From Caldifarciminota bacterium (GTDB lineage Bacteria; Hydrothermota; Tepidihabitantia; SM23-42), in the NCBI GenBank assembly GCA_027026255.1, contig JALVOT010000015.1:1-64000 (forward strand): 64,000 bases of DNA. The letters run 5' to 3'. The position numbers and the translations under genes are program-made. Below the pieces are notes generated by a model that saw nothing but the letters and a program-made list of their open reading frames with translations, was not told the origin of the DNA and searched no databases. Shown piece after piece: positions 8,994 to 18,829 of the stretch. Each line of letters opens with the position of its first letter. Position 1 is the first letter of the stretch.

Positions 8994-9021
8994 TTGACAT
9001 ATTGCAAATTTTTTATATAAT
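8994..9021 (+). promoter_or_regulatory. Promoter of the M23 peptidase gene (leaderless)
   Basis: TTGACA (8994-8999) and TATAAT (9016-9021) are perfect, with a 16-bp spacer. The ATG at 9030 is 8 nt downstream and has no Shine-Dalgarno. Confidence 0.75.
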
Positions 9022-9029
9022 CTCATCCT

Positions 9030-9953
9030 ATGGCAAATTTTGTTGATATAATTCTTGTTTCGAAAAGTCGTAATTTTTTCCGCAGTATTAGACTCTCAAC
9101 CGGTCTGACGATTGTGGGTATAATAATATTTGCATTAATTTTTATCTCAACCGTTGTTCTTTCTATCTATAATATTCACCGGGCATATTCCTCGGTTGAA
9201 TTCAGGTATCAGGAAAATGAGAATAAACAATTATTGAGAAAATTGGATTCATTAGAGCATTATTTGAGTTTGAGCGAATCAAAATTTAATCAATATATCG
9301 TCCAGGATATCCGGGAACGGACATACTGGCAGATGGCTTATATCCATCCCGATGTCTGGTCAATGGGTATCGGTGGTAAGAAGTATAAGCCCATTAATAA
9401 AACAGTTTCTGAACATATCAACCGCAAACTTAATGAAATCTATGAAACACTTGATATATTAAAGGGTAAATATATGTTAAGAAAGTCAAGTCTTGTCCAG
9501 CTTTATCAGAAGCAAAACAAGGAGTTTCAACTCTGGTCTCATATTCCATCAATTAATCCGATTCCGGGCCGTAGAATCGGTTCTGGTTTTGGTTATCGTG
9601 TTGACCCTATTGATAAGAAGACGATTAGAATGCACTGGGGTGTAGATATTGGAGCGCCTAAGGGGACATTGATTTATGCAACCGCCGATGGTGTTGTTTC
9701 ATATGTGGGCTGGAATCACGGATATGGTTTGATGGTTGATATTGACCACGGGTATGGATTTCGAACCCGATATGCCCATTGCAGTAGTGTCTGTGTAAAG
9801 GTGGGCGATGTCGTAAAACGGGGCCAGGCAATTGCCCGGGTCGGAAATACAGGACGAACCACCTGTCCTCATCTTCATTATGAGGTGCATGTCTCCGGAG
9901 TGAAAGTTAATCCGGTAAAATATATTACCGTTGCCGCGACCATAACTGACTGA
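9030..9953 (+). CDS. M23-family peptidoglycan peptidase, membrane-anchored
   Basis: The 307-residue protein has a short cytoplasmic N-terminus, one membrane helix (about 25-47), a coiled-coil-like middle (about 50-170) and a LytM/M23 zinc endopeptidase domain. The metal site is visible: H202 and D206 in HWGVDIG, and the HLH motif at 281-283 in CPHLHYEVHV. The domain also has the typical GYRVDP and YAHCSS stretches. All catalytic residues are present, so it should cut peptide cross-links in the cell wall or act in cell shape or division. It is monocistronic and leaderless. Confidence 0.93.
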   Translation: MANFVDIILVSKSRNFFRSIRLSTGLTIVGIIIFALIFISTVVLSIYNIHRAYSSVEFRYQENENKQLLRKLDSLEHYLSLSESKFNQYIVQDIRERTYWQMAYIHPDVWSMGIGGKKYKPINKTVSEHINRKLNEIYETLDILKGKYMLRKSSLVQLYQKQNKEFQLWSHIPSINPIPGRRIGSGFGYRVDPIDKKTIRMHWGVDIGAPKGTLIYATADGVVSYVGWNHGYGLMVDIDHGYGFRTRYAHCSSVCVKVGDVVKRGQAIARVGNTGRTTCPHLHYEVHVSGVKVNPVKYITVAATITD

Positions 9954-10268
9954 GATTTTTATTTATTCTCTTTTAACATCAGGCCTTTAATTTAACAAAT
10001 CTGTTCAAGCAACAGAGACTCGTTCAATATTTCCTGATAATGATACACACAGTTTCTGTCGCCCGGGGAACTTTGATACCTTTATGTTATTATGGAAAAA
10101 CTATATCGGTACTGCAGACATCCGCATCGACGGCAAGTATTACAAATAACCTGGTATCGGCTGGAGCCGTTCAGAATTTCCGGATGGTTAATGGTTATCT
10201 ATGCTTGGTGAATCATCATCGACGGCTATCTTTATAGTTTTGGTAATCCGGATTCGTTCTCTGGATAC
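9954..10268 (+). other. Intergenic gap with a possible decayed coding fragment
   Basis: A stretch near 10005-10150 reads SVQATETRSIFPDND, then FDTFMLLWKNYIG and DIRIDGKYYK before a stop. A second piece, PGIGWSRSEFPDG, follows it. The codon use looks coding but no start or family is recognised. A 65-residue frame at 10040-10237 overlaps it in another frame and looks spurious. Confidence 0.25.
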
Positions 10269-10296
10269 TTGATTTTATAAGGAATATTGTTATAAT
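10269..10296 (+). promoter_or_regulatory. Promoter of the BNR-repeat protein gene
   Basis: TTGATT (10269-10274) and TATAAT (10291-10296) are separated by 16 bp. The start at 10316 is preceded by AAGGAGG, so this unit has a short leader with a Shine-Dalgarno. An ATG at 10301 also follows the -10 box closely and is in frame. Confidence 0.6.
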
Positions 10297-10315
10297 ATAT
10301 ATGAAGGAGGTAAAT

Positions 10316-12504
10316 ATGCAGGGTTTGATTGTTCTCTTTATGCTGGGCATATCTGTTCCGAGCCCGTTTAAAAAAGCGCGGGAACTTCAAACAAACCAGT
10401 ACTTATATCAAAAATATGAAATAATTAATAACCAATCGGCAAATCCCTGGACCTGGACTTTCGTTGGACCTGAAGGCGGTGATATTTTGTGGGTGGTGAG
10501 CCATCGCAATTCAAGCGGCGCGGCCCTTGCCTATCAATCGAGGATGTGTGGCGCACGACAGACGGCGGGGCGAATTGGGAGCTTGTGTTACCCGAATGCT
10601 GGCCTCAGGGAGGAGTGATGTTGACACCAACGACTGGTATTGTAGTTGATGGTGATGATGAGGTTTTGATAACCTCGGATGCCGGACAAAATTGGTCACA
10701 GGTTCTTAACTGTCATAATTTTCATACCGCTACCTTTGATGTCATTGATACCGTTATTTATGTTGTGGATAGTTTTCCACTTCGGGTGTGGCAGAGCACA
10801 AATTCCGGCTTGACCTGGCAGTTAAAAGGGATGGTTAATTCCGCATATCTGGATAATGCTGATGTGATTGCTCACATACCGGAAGAACCGAACTGGCTAT
10901 GGTTAATCGGACACCGTGGCACAAATGATACCATTGCATATATTTTAAATTCACAGGACTATGGTGCAACCTGGACATTTATTGATACAATCATTGCTGA
11001 TGATATTACTGATTTCCAGCAGGATCCATGGCATAGAGGACATACAATGCTCTGTACTGACTACGGTATATATCAGGCATCATCACGAACCGGTCCCTGG
11101 ACCTTAATGACAGAAGCATTCATTGATGGTATTTATAAGCCTGTAGATATTGAGTTTATTGGTAATGATACAATTCTTGTTTCCAGTATTCTGAATCCCG
11201 GTATCTTTATAGGGGTGTATAATTCCGGAGTCTGGAACTTTAATCGGGTTGAGAATCGCGAGGTTTGCAGTAAGATGTCTTGTGGCGGCACAAATACATT
11301 CTACTGTGGGAGTTTGGGGCAGGGTGTATTCAAGTCCACGGATAACGGTCAGTCCTGGAATATTCAGAAAAATAATCTTTATGCCCAGGCACTTATCAGT
11401 CGCGGCGCAGCAAGTCAAATTCCTGATTCCACTCTGTATTTTATTGATTTTGGCGGTAATGTCTATCGCACCTCTGATTGGGGTGTAAACTGGACTGCAC
11501 TGCAAAATTTTCTCTCTTATGGTTATGCTGTTGAGACCGCACCATTTGACCCCAATTTTGTGATTGTCTCGGCATTGAACATTGCGGTTGTTGGAACTAC
11601 TATGACTCATTATACAATCTATACATCCACTGATGCCGGGGCAAGTTGGAATCCGGTCGATTCTACTTATAATGCCTCGGATTTCGCTGTTTGTAGTAAT
11701 CCCAATATTATTGTGGGAATCGTGGATACATTCTTGATTCGTTCTGATTCCGGAGGCCGTAATTTTACACCGGTTTTGGAAAATGCGCATTCCTTTATTA
11801 ATTTGGCGGGAATTGATACGCTCTTTGTGACAACTTATGAATCCACCTATGTGAGTACTGATCAGGGTGTAACCTGGTCTCCTTTGCTGGGTTATGGCGG
11901 CGAGGTTGCTTATGATAATACACGGCAGTTACTTTACATCGCAGGAGATAATCTCTACCGATACGACCTCAAATCAGGGATTCTTGATAGTTTACGATAT
12001 AATGCAGTTAGCGTTTCGGTTTCTCCCAATGGTAACCTCTATTTTCTTGGTAAAACCGATACCCTGCGTATTGTTCGTTCATTTGATGGTGGTAATACTG
12101 TGAGGGATGAAATATTCCCGGTACAATTTTCTATGGGCGGTTTGATTGCTGGAGATGATGGCGTATTCTGCTATCGGGCATTTCGCGGTTTCTGGGTGAG
12201 TAATGATGTTTCCGGGATTATGGATTATCAAAAGGATTTACCCGGCGGCAGGACCTTTTTCGCTCCTACGATAATCAGGCGGGGAACTGCACTAAAGCTC
12301 TATTTTGAGATTGATAAACCGCTCGATCTCAGACTTGACCTTTATGATGTTAGTGGTCGATTGGTTAAAGAGATATTCAGGGGCAAAATTGAACCCGGGC
12401 GTCATACCATTGAATATGCAACCCGGGACCTTTCCTGTGGAATCTATTTTCTTTCTATTGATAATACCTCCGGAGTTCAGGTTTTAAAACAGGTTATTTA
12501 TTAA
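10316..12504 (+). CDS. Secreted photosystem/BNR-repeat protein with sorting tail; one frameshift
   Basis: The reading begins MQGLIVLFMLGI (signal-like) and runs in one frame to TFVGPEGGDILWVVSHRN. It then continues only in another frame from about 10530 with SIEDVWRTTDGGANWE to the stop at 12504. The join matches the usual family run (GPEGG..., then VWRTTDGGATW), so one base appears to be missing near 10520-10540. The main part contains many repeats of the SxDxGxTW type (TSDAGQNW, STNSGLTW, STDNGQSW, STDAGASW, STDQGVTW), the signature of sortilin/BNR-like beta-propellers. It ends in a sorting tail (LYDVSGRLVKEIF ... GIYFLSI). It is probably an exported surface protein of unknown binding. The shift is either a real mutation or a sequencing error. 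Confidence 0.8.
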
Positions 12505-12522
12505 AAAAGGAAGATCAAAATT

Positions 12523-13509
12523 ATGAAAAAAATTGCTGTTTTAGGTGCAACCGGATTGGTTGGAGAAACGCTTATTAAGGTTTTAGAACAGAGAAACTTT
12601 CCGGTGAAGCAACTCTATCCATTTGCATCAGAGAGGAGTGAAGGCAGGACTGTTGTCTTTAAGGATGAGGAGTTTGATGTTATCTCAGATATTGATGAGT
12701 TTATTGATGATGTGGATTTGGTATTTGGATGTCTTGACGCTGAACTGAGTCGTGAAATCATACCAAAATTTAATGGGAAGGCGGTGGTTATCGACAACTC
12801 GAATGCATTTCGTATGAACCCTGAGGTGCCCTTAGTTGTGCCTGAGGTCAACCCGGATGCGATAAATGACCATAAAGGTCTCATTGTCAATCCCAACTGT
12901 TCAACGATTCAGATGGTTGTTGCCCTGGGTCCGCTGCATCGGGCATCCAAGATTAAAAGAATTTTTGCTGCGACATATCAATCGGTCTCCGGCTATGGTC
13001 GGGATGCAGTTGAGGAATTGGAGTATGAAAATGAATTTCTCGGTTTACATGAAGATATCAATGATATTGATGATAGTCCTTTTCCATTTGCGATTGGTAA
13101 TAATCTGATTCCTCATATCGGCGAATTTTTTGAGAATGGTTACACAAGGGAAGAGTTGAAGATGGTGGATGAAACAAGGAAGATACTGCAGGATGATTCG
13201 ATTCTGGTGAGTGCGACCTGCGTTCGGGTTCCGGTATATATCGGTCATAGTGAGGCGATATCTGTCGAATTTGAAAAGCCATTGAGTGTTGCTGAAGCAG
13301 AGGAAATACTAAGCAGTGCCGCGGGTGTGAAATTATTTAAAGATAATAAATATCCGATGCCCCGGGATGTTGTGGGTAAGGGTGAAGTTTTTGTAGGAAG
13401 ATTGAGAAAGGATACCGCCTTTGAGAATGGTCTGGCGATGTGGGTGGTTGCCGATAATTTACTCAAGGGTGCTGCCCTGAATGCCGTGCAGATTGCGGAG
13501 ATGCTGTAG
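12523..13509 (+). CDS. asd: Aspartate-semialdehyde dehydrogenase
   Basis: The enzyme reduces aspartyl phosphate to aspartate semialdehyde with NADPH, feeding lysine/diaminopimelate, threonine and methionine synthesis. The 328-residue length fits. The NADP fold begins AVLGATGLVG. The catalytic cysteine is C126 in NPNCSTIQ. The later motifs TYQSVSGYG and RVPVYIGHSEAI (with the acid-base His) are present. A Shine-Dalgarno (GGAAG) precedes the ATG. It follows the BNR gene by 18 nt and is 2 nt before the DUF401 gene, so the three may be co-transcribed by chance of position. Confidence 0.95.
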   Translation: MKKIAVLGATGLVGETLIKVLEQRNFPVKQLYPFASERSEGRTVVFKDEEFDVISDIDEFIDDVDLVFGCLDAELSREIIPKFNGKAVVIDNSNAFRMNPEVPLVVPEVNPDAINDHKGLIVNPNCSTIQMVVALGPLHRASKIKRIFAATYQSVSGYGRDAVEELEYENEFLGLHEDINDIDDSPFPFAIGNNLIPHIGEFFENGYTREELKMVDETRKILQDDSILVSATCVRVPVYIGHSEAISVEFEKPLSVAEAEEILSSAAGVKLFKDNKYPMPRDVVGKGEVFVGRLRKDTAFENGLAMWVVADNLLKGAALNAVQIAEML

Positions 13510-13511
13510 GC

Positions 13512-14681
13512 TTGATTGGCCTGATAGTCTCCCTGGTTTTCATCCTGGTCCTTTCCCGTAAGAGCCTTCCTCTGGCACTGGTATTGGGTGCAGTCGTCCT
13601 TGGTATATTTACCCTGCCGGTATCATTGATGCTTGAAAAAATCTATCTTACCATTACCGACCTTTCTATTATTTTTCTCGCCCTGGCGATGGGTGTGATT
13701 CCACTCATTGGTGGAACAATGAAGCATAGCGGACAGATTGATGATTTGGTTAATAATCTGCGTATTGGCAAGAAAGGTCTGCTTGCCCTTTCTCCGGCAA
13801 TAATGGGGTTGTTGCCGATGCCTGGGGGTGCACTTTTATCCGCCCCGATTCTGGAAAAGGGCGGTGAGGATGTGCCTTCGGATCTGAAGGTGGCAATTAA
13901 TGATTGGTTTCGCCATCTCTTTGTAATGATTTATCCTCTGAGTTCAGCGCTCATCGCTTCGGCAAAGATGTCCGGGATGAGTGTCTATTCAGCGATGCTC
14001 TATCTCTTTCCGACATTTTTCTTTGCCCTTTTTCTCGGTATAATATTCTTTATCAGAAGGGTTGAAGGAAAGATTATCTATCCAGAACGTTTTCAGCTGA
14101 ACAGGTTGTTACTTCCGCTTTTTATTATCCTCATCGCCCCGGTCTTTGATTTTTTGATAAAGAGTTTGCATATCTTTAAGATTAAAGAGATTGCAACGCT
14201 TTCGGGTGTTTTAATCGCCCTGGTTTTATCCATCGTCCTGAGTCAGAGTCGGCTTGATTTTAAAAAAATTATTGGGGAGATGAAGCCCTATAATTTTTTC
14301 TTTATTATTATTGGAATGTTTCTGTTTTTAAATATCTTTAAATCTACAAATGCCGTCGAGATGATTGCCGCAATACCCCTGCCGATTGCCACCCTCGGTG
14401 TGGTGGTCGGTTTTCTTCTCGGTTTTGCTACTGGGCGGGTGCTTTTACCGGCTTCAATCATCCTCCCGGTTTATTTGACCCAGGCATCGATTACCCCGGC
14501 GTCCTTTGCCCTGATATATACTGCAATCTTTTTCGGCTATGTCATTTCTCCGGTGCATCCCTGTGTTGGTGTTTCCCTTGTTTATTTTAAGGTTTCCTTA
14601 AAAAATTTCTTCCGACTTTTGGCATTACCCACTGCCATCATCTTCTGTCTTACCCTTTTTCTGTCATTTGTTCTGAAATGA
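13512..14681 (+). CDS. DUF401-family membrane permease
   Basis: This 389-residue protein is almost all membrane, with about 10-11 hydrophobic helices. It contains the glycine/proline-rich stretches LLPMPGGALLSAP and SPVHPCVGVSL that mark the DUF401 family, a group related to gluconate/citrate-type carriers with no established substrate. The start is a TTG at 13512, 2 nt after the asd stop, with GGAG inside the asd end. No ATG exists near the expected N-terminus. It may export or import a small organic acid or amino acid, but the substrate cannot be read from sequence. Position after asd hints at amino-acid metabolism. Confidence 0.8.
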   Translation: MIGLIVSLVFILVLSRKSLPLALVLGAVVLGIFTLPVSLMLEKIYLTITDLSIIFLALAMGVIPLIGGTMKHSGQIDDLVNNLRIGKKGLLALSPAIMGLLPMPGGALLSAPILEKGGEDVPSDLKVAINDWFRHLFVMIYPLSSALIASAKMSGMSVYSAMLYLFPTFFFALFLGIIFFIRRVEGKIIYPERFQLNRLLLPLFIILIAPVFDFLIKSLHIFKIKEIATLSGVLIALVLSIVLSQSRLDFKKIIGEMKPYNFFFIIIGMFLFLNIFKSTNAVEMIAAIPLPIATLGVVVGFLLGFATGRVLLPASIILPVYLTQASITPASFALIYTAIFFGYVISPVHPCVGVSLVYFKVSLKNFFRLLALPTAIIFCLTLFLSFVLK

Positions 14682-14694
14682 AAATTTTGTAGAT

Positions 14695-14700
14695 TATAAT
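14695..14700 (+). promoter_or_regulatory. -10 box before the C39-like protein gene
   Basis: TATAAT lies 5 nt before the ATG at 14706. The -35 region (around 14672-14678) matches consensus poorly. By analogy with the other units this would be a leaderless start. Confidence 0.45.
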
Positions 14701-14705
14701 TATTT

Positions 14706-17030
14706 ATGTTCTGTCTGTTATTAATAATAATGGGTGTTCAGTCAATTCAGTGTTTGATAAATCCAAAATTTTCTGCTTATGGTATTGTGGTTACGGATAA
14801 CCGGTATTCTTCACTATATTTGATAAAAGGTAATCATCTGGAGAAACTTGTATCAGGTCCGGGTTGCGGTCGATATTATACTTTATCAAAAGACGGCAGA
14901 TTTATCGGTTTTAAGTTGATATCTGAAGATGGTAGTCAGGTTCCGGTAATCTATGACATAATTAATAATAAGATTGACAGTCTTTTTCAACCCCGGTTTC
15001 AGGTTGGTCAGGTCAGTTTTGACCTTGAAGGCCGGTGTGCCTTTACGATTGGGAATCAGCTTGTTGTGATGTGTGATGATTTTATAAAAAGATATCCGCT
15101 GAGTAACTATGCAAATATTGCTCCGATTTCTCCGGATGGTGGATATGTTGTTTTTAATGACGCATCAGATCAGCTCTGGCTATTCAATCTTTCCGATAAT
15201 AAAAAAATTTGTATTACCGATCATAAACAGGGATATCTTTATCCGGTCTGGTCAAATGATTCACGATTCATCGCCTATACATCAATGGATGGTTTTATTA
15301 AGGTTTATGATATATATTATAAAAAGAGATATAACCTCGGCAAAGGGATGGGATATTCCTGGACATTTGATAATAAACATCTTATATTCTATACTACAGA
15401 ATCGGATGGTCATAGATTGCTCAAATCCGAACTTTTTCTGGAAAGATACGATGGGAGGGAAAGGATACAGCTGACTGCGACTGATGATATCTTTGAGATG
15501 AATCCCGGGTTTTACGCCCGGGATAAGATTATCTTTGATTCTTATAAGAATGGAGAGATATGGACGGGCCGGATAAAGGATAATCAGCTGATTGGTCTGA
15601 AAAAGGTTTTTGGTTCTTGTGATACTTTCAAGATAAATTATTACGATGTAAAATATACCGGTTGTCGGGCTGGTTCACTTGATGTTCCATATTTACATCA
15701 GGTTTATGATGTTCCGGATTGGTTTGATGGGCACTGGGCATGTGCACCGACAACTGCAATGATGGGTATTGCCTTTTATTATAGGTTGCCTTTTTGGGAT
15801 TGTCGGTGTTCTTCACCAGGTGGCCATATCAGTCATTATGGAAGATATATATGCGAGCGTTATCACTATTATGAGATTGATTATAATCTCCAGGCACAGG
15901 ACCCTTCAGGCAACCGGGCTCAAGGCGGTTATGGATATATGTGGTATGATACCAATCGTCCGTATACCCAGATGGCATTATATTTGTCAAATCATGGGTT
16001 GAATTCCTGGCGTGATGATTCACCAACATTTAATGAAACAACCGATGAGCTGAATGCTGGTTATCCTTATGGTATGTGTGTCGGGCTTACCCAGGCAGGC
16101 CATCTGGTGCTTGCGGTTGGTTGTGTATCTGGTCGGCATATCCTTATCTTTAATGACCCCTATGGTAATAAGAATACCCCTGGTTATCCAAGTTATGATG
16201 GTAAGTATGCACGCTATGATTGGCCAGGATATAATAATGGCTATGAAAATCTTAATTATGTCTACTGGACAGTGGGGATGAGGGGAGTGCTGGAACCTTT
16301 AACAGATACGATTGTTGATGACCTCCAATTTAATGGTGGTTTTTATTTAAATACTAATGCCCCTTCGTCAATGAAGTTCTGGCGGGATAGGGAACCTGGC
16401 TTTCGTCACCACTTCTGGTGGACATACACCACCGCAGTATTAACTGAAGATACCTGTTATGCAATCTGGACGCCGGTTTTAGAAGAGTCGGGTGACTATG
16501 AAGTTTTCTCTTATATCCCCGGGAATGATGCTAATGCTGCAACTGCACGATATCAGGTATTTCATAAAGACGGTGTTGATACTGTAGTATTGAATCAGGC
16601 AGATTATAATGATGAATGGGCGTCTCTTGGTGTCTATCCTTTTGATACTGCGGGTGGTTATGTTTATCTCGGTGATGGAACCGGGATTCAGGGTGAGCAC
16701 ATCGGGTTTGATGCGATGAGATGGAGTTTCAAGGGAAGCGGAGTTGTTCAAAAAAGAGGCGGCGGATTTGCTTATGCAGTTTCTCTATATCCCCAGCCTG
16801 CTAAAAAAGTGATTCATCTGCGATTCAATTCCAGAAGGGTATGTGATTTATCAACCGCGTTGTTTGATATTACCGGAAGATGTCTCTACCAGGAAGATAG
16901 AACAACGGTCGGCCCGGGCTTGCAGGTGATTAACCTTTCTTATCCAGAAATTCCTTGCGGGGTTTATCTGCTCAGGATTTCACTTGAGCATAAAGATATA
17001 TTCAAGAAAATTGTCTTTATCGATAAATAG
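14706..17030 (+). CDS. Secreted protein: propeller-like N-half, C39-type peptidase-like domain, golvesin-like domain, sorting tail
   Basis: The 774-residue protein starts with a short signal-like hydrophobic stretch. Residues about 20-300 look like a TolB/WD40-type propeller (SPDGGYVVFNDASDQLWLFN, YPVWSNDSRFIAYTS). About 325-500 resembles a C39_2 cysteine peptidase: the nucleophile candidate is C346 in GHWACAPTTAMM, the His candidate H466 in AGHLVLAVG, followed by IFNDPYGN. About 590-680 matches the golvesin/Xly-type beta domain (GDYEVFSYIP, ARYQVFHKDG, NQADYNDEWASLG). The end is a sorting tail (LFDITGRCLY ... GVYLLRIS). It is likely an outer-surface or secreted cysteine peptidase. Activity is inferred from the Cys/His pair only. 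Confidence 0.8.
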   Translation: MFCLLLIIMGVQSIQCLINPKFSAYGIVVTDNRYSSLYLIKGNHLEKLVSGPGCGRYYTLSKDGRFIGFKLISEDGSQVPVIYDIINNKIDSLFQPRFQVGQVSFDLEGRCAFTIGNQLVVMCDDFIKRYPLSNYANIAPISPDGGYVVFNDASDQLWLFNLSDNKKICITDHKQGYLYPVWSNDSRFIAYTSMDGFIKVYDIYYKKRYNLGKGMGYSWTFDNKHLIFYTTESDGHRLLKSELFLERYDGRERIQLTATDDIFEMNPGFYARDKIIFDSYKNGEIWTGRIKDNQLIGLKKVFGSCDTFKINYYDVKYTGCRAGSLDVPYLHQVYDVPDWFDGHWACAPTTAMMGIAFYYRLPFWDCRCSSPGGHISHYGRYICERYHYYEIDYNLQAQDPSGNRAQGGYGYMWYDTNRPYTQMALYLSNHGLNSWRDDSPTFNETTDELNAGYPYGMCVGLTQAGHLVLAVGCVSGRHILIFNDPYGNKNTPGYPSYDGKYARYDWPGYNNGYENLNYVYWTVGMRGVLEPLTDTIVDDLQFNGGFYLNTNAPSSMKFWRDREPGFRHHFWWTYTTAVLTEDTCYAIWTPVLEESGDYEVFSYIPGNDANAATARYQVFHKDGVDTVVLNQADYNDEWASLGVYPFDTAGGYVYLGDGTGIQGEHIGFDAMRWSFKGSGVVQKRGGGFAYAVSLYPQPAKKVIHLRFNSRRVCDLSTALFDITGRCLYQEDRTTVGPGLQVINLSYPEIPCGVYLLRISLEHKDIFKKIVFIDK

Positions 17031-17319
17031 ATGAAACTCGGAGTTTTGTGTGACAGCCATTCTTTTATAAAAAAATCTAAACCAGGCGATTGATTATCTT
17101 CAAAGACTCGGGGCCGGGATTATAATTCATCTCGACGACAATGAAGTGCTGTAGAAAAAGCAGTTGGTTTATGTTGTGTTGTATGGACATACCCATATAC
17201 CTGATATAAAATGGAATAATTCATAGCTGCCAGTATGTGCAGTAAATGCTGGATTTGATGGGTTGTTGGAACAGGCGATTGGTGTTGTCGTTACGGTATT
17301 GAATGATGAAGAATATTAA
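17031..17319 (+). pseudogene. Decayed YfcE/MJ0936-type metallophosphoesterase
   Basis: The wreck opens MKLGVLCDSHSF, as in YfcE-type phosphodiesterases (usually MKIGVISDTHG), directly after the previous stop. The middle is deleted and frameshifted. The end is recognisable in one frame: VVLYGHTHIPDIKW with the GHTH metal motif, an in-frame TAG, then VNAGFDGLLEQAIGVVV and a final TAA at 17317-17319. Active enzymes are about 155-180 residues; less than 100 codons remain. It is a clear pseudogene. Confidence 0.8.
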
Positions 17320-17323
17320 TAAA

Positions 17324-18823
17324 TCAGTTCAAACTGATTATAAGCTGATATAAAGAACGCACACCAAATCCCGTTCCGCCTTCCGGGGTATAGAAGTCTT
17401 CTTCTTCAGCCATTTCCTTGCCGGCGATATCAATATGGAGCCATATAGCATCTTCAACAAATTCTTTTAAGAATATTCCTGCAGTAATCGTATGTGCCTT
17501 TCTGCCTCCGGAATTTTTGATATCTGCTACATCACTCTCAATCTGTTTTGCATATTCTTCAAAGAGCGGTAATTCCCAAAATTTTTCTCCGGTCGAGTTG
17601 CTGATTTTTAATAATCGGTTGATAAGCCCCGGGTTATTACCCATTATTGCTGCGGTAAGGTCACCAAATGTCACCACACAGCCGCCAGTAAGGGTTGCAA
17701 TGTCAATGATATATTTTGCCCCTTTATTCTGACTGTAGCAGATTGCATCGGCAAGGGTCAGCCGGCCTTCAGCATCGGTTGAGATGATTTCAATGGCCTT
17801 ATTGTTCATCGCCCGAACAATATCACCAGGCCTTGAGGCGGTTCTGGAAGGCAGGTTTTCTACCGCCGGGAGGATTGTCAACAGATTGACCTTTGCACCG
17901 ACCCGGGCTAAGGCAAGGGTTGTGCCCAATACTGCAGCCCCACCTGCCATATCACCCTTCATCGTTTCCATCCCCTTAGCAGGTTTGAGTGAGATGCCTC
18001 CAGAATCAAAGGTTACGGTTTTACCGATTAATGCGGTGAGTGGTTTTTTTGAATTTTTTATCCTCAGGCTGATAAAATACGGTTCATTACTACTGCCCTG
18101 GGCAACTGAAAGAAGCGCGCCCATCTTGAGTTTTTTTAATTCAGGTCTGCGCAGCGCCTTTACCTCGATTGCCTTGCTCAATTTTAATTTTTTGATATAG
18201 TCGTTGATGCGCAAAAAAAGTCTTTCGGGGGTAAGGTTATTAGCGGGTTCATTGATTAAATCCCGGGCAATATTCTGAGATTCCGCAAGAATTTTACCCA
18301 ACCCAGTTCCCTTTTTAATCGCCTTTATTCGATCTTTATTCGATTCAATGATTGAAAATTGTGTTGGTTCAATATCATCGGGTCTATTTTTATATTCCTT
18401 GAATTTATAGATTCCCAGGATGGTCCCTTCAATGATCGCCTGGCTTGCCTCAGCAAAATCTATGTCTTTTAGGTCGGTTCCATAAATGACTGTGCCGATA
18501 CTTTTTGCCTTTGATTTTAATGCCTTTTTTATTGCCGCACCTGCCGCCTTTCTAATCGTATCCAGATTGAATTTTGTCTTTTCCCCCAAACCGAGCACCA
18601 TCACCCTTCTTGCGGGAATTTTATTGAATGTATGAAAGACCACGGTTTCACCCAGTTTGCCTGTAATCTCCTGATGATTTATCATGTCGGTTATTATCCC
18701 CTGCAATACCTTATCGAGTATTGTAGTATGACCCCGGGGTTGTTTCATACCTTCAAAGTGGCTAACAATCAAAATATCACCATCAAAATCGCATATCGGT
18801 TTATTTAATATTTTTATATCCAT
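17324..18823 (-). CDS. pepA: Leucyl aminopeptidase (M17, PepA)
   Basis: PepA is a two-metal hexameric exopeptidase that removes N-terminal residues from peptides. The 499-residue product has the N-terminal macro-like domain and the catalytic domain, with KTVTFDSGGISLKPA (metal/Lys), MKGDMAGGAA and the signature STDAEGRLTLADA. The start is taken at ATG 18823 (MDIKILNK). The -10 box ends 6 nt upstream, and the earlier in-frame ATG at 18838 overlaps the -10 box and so cannot be transcribed. There is no Shine-Dalgarno; the mRNA appears leaderless. It probably supports peptide fermentation together with iorAB and hutU nearby. Confidence 0.95.
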   Translation of the reverse strand: MDIKILNKPICDFDGDILIVSHFEGMKQPRGHTTILDKVLQGIITDMINHQEITGKLGETVVFHTFNKIPARRVMVLGLGEKTKFNLDTIRKAAGAAIKKALKSKAKSIGTVIYGTDLKDIDFAEASQAIIEGTILGIYKFKEYKNRPDDIEPTQFSIIESNKDRIKAIKKGTGLGKILAESQNIARDLINEPANNLTPERLFLRINDYIKKLKLSKAIEVKALRRPELKKLKMGALLSVAQGSSNEPYFISLRIKNSKKPLTALIGKTVTFDSGGISLKPAKGMETMKGDMAGGAAVLGTTLALARVGAKVNLLTILPAVENLPSRTASRPGDIVRAMNNKAIEIISTDAEGRLTLADAICYSQNKGAKYIIDIATLTGGCVVTFGDLTAAIMGNNPGLINRLLKISNSTGEKFWELPLFEEYAKQIESDVADIKNSGGRKAHTITAGIFLKEFVEDAIWLHIDIAGKEMAEEEDFYTPEGGTGFGVRSLYQLIISLN

Positions 18824-18829
18824 AATATG

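Noticed and set aside
10040-10237. 65-residue ORF before the BNR gene
   Set aside because: Another frame over the same bases gives a better protein-like fragment. No start signal or family supports this one.
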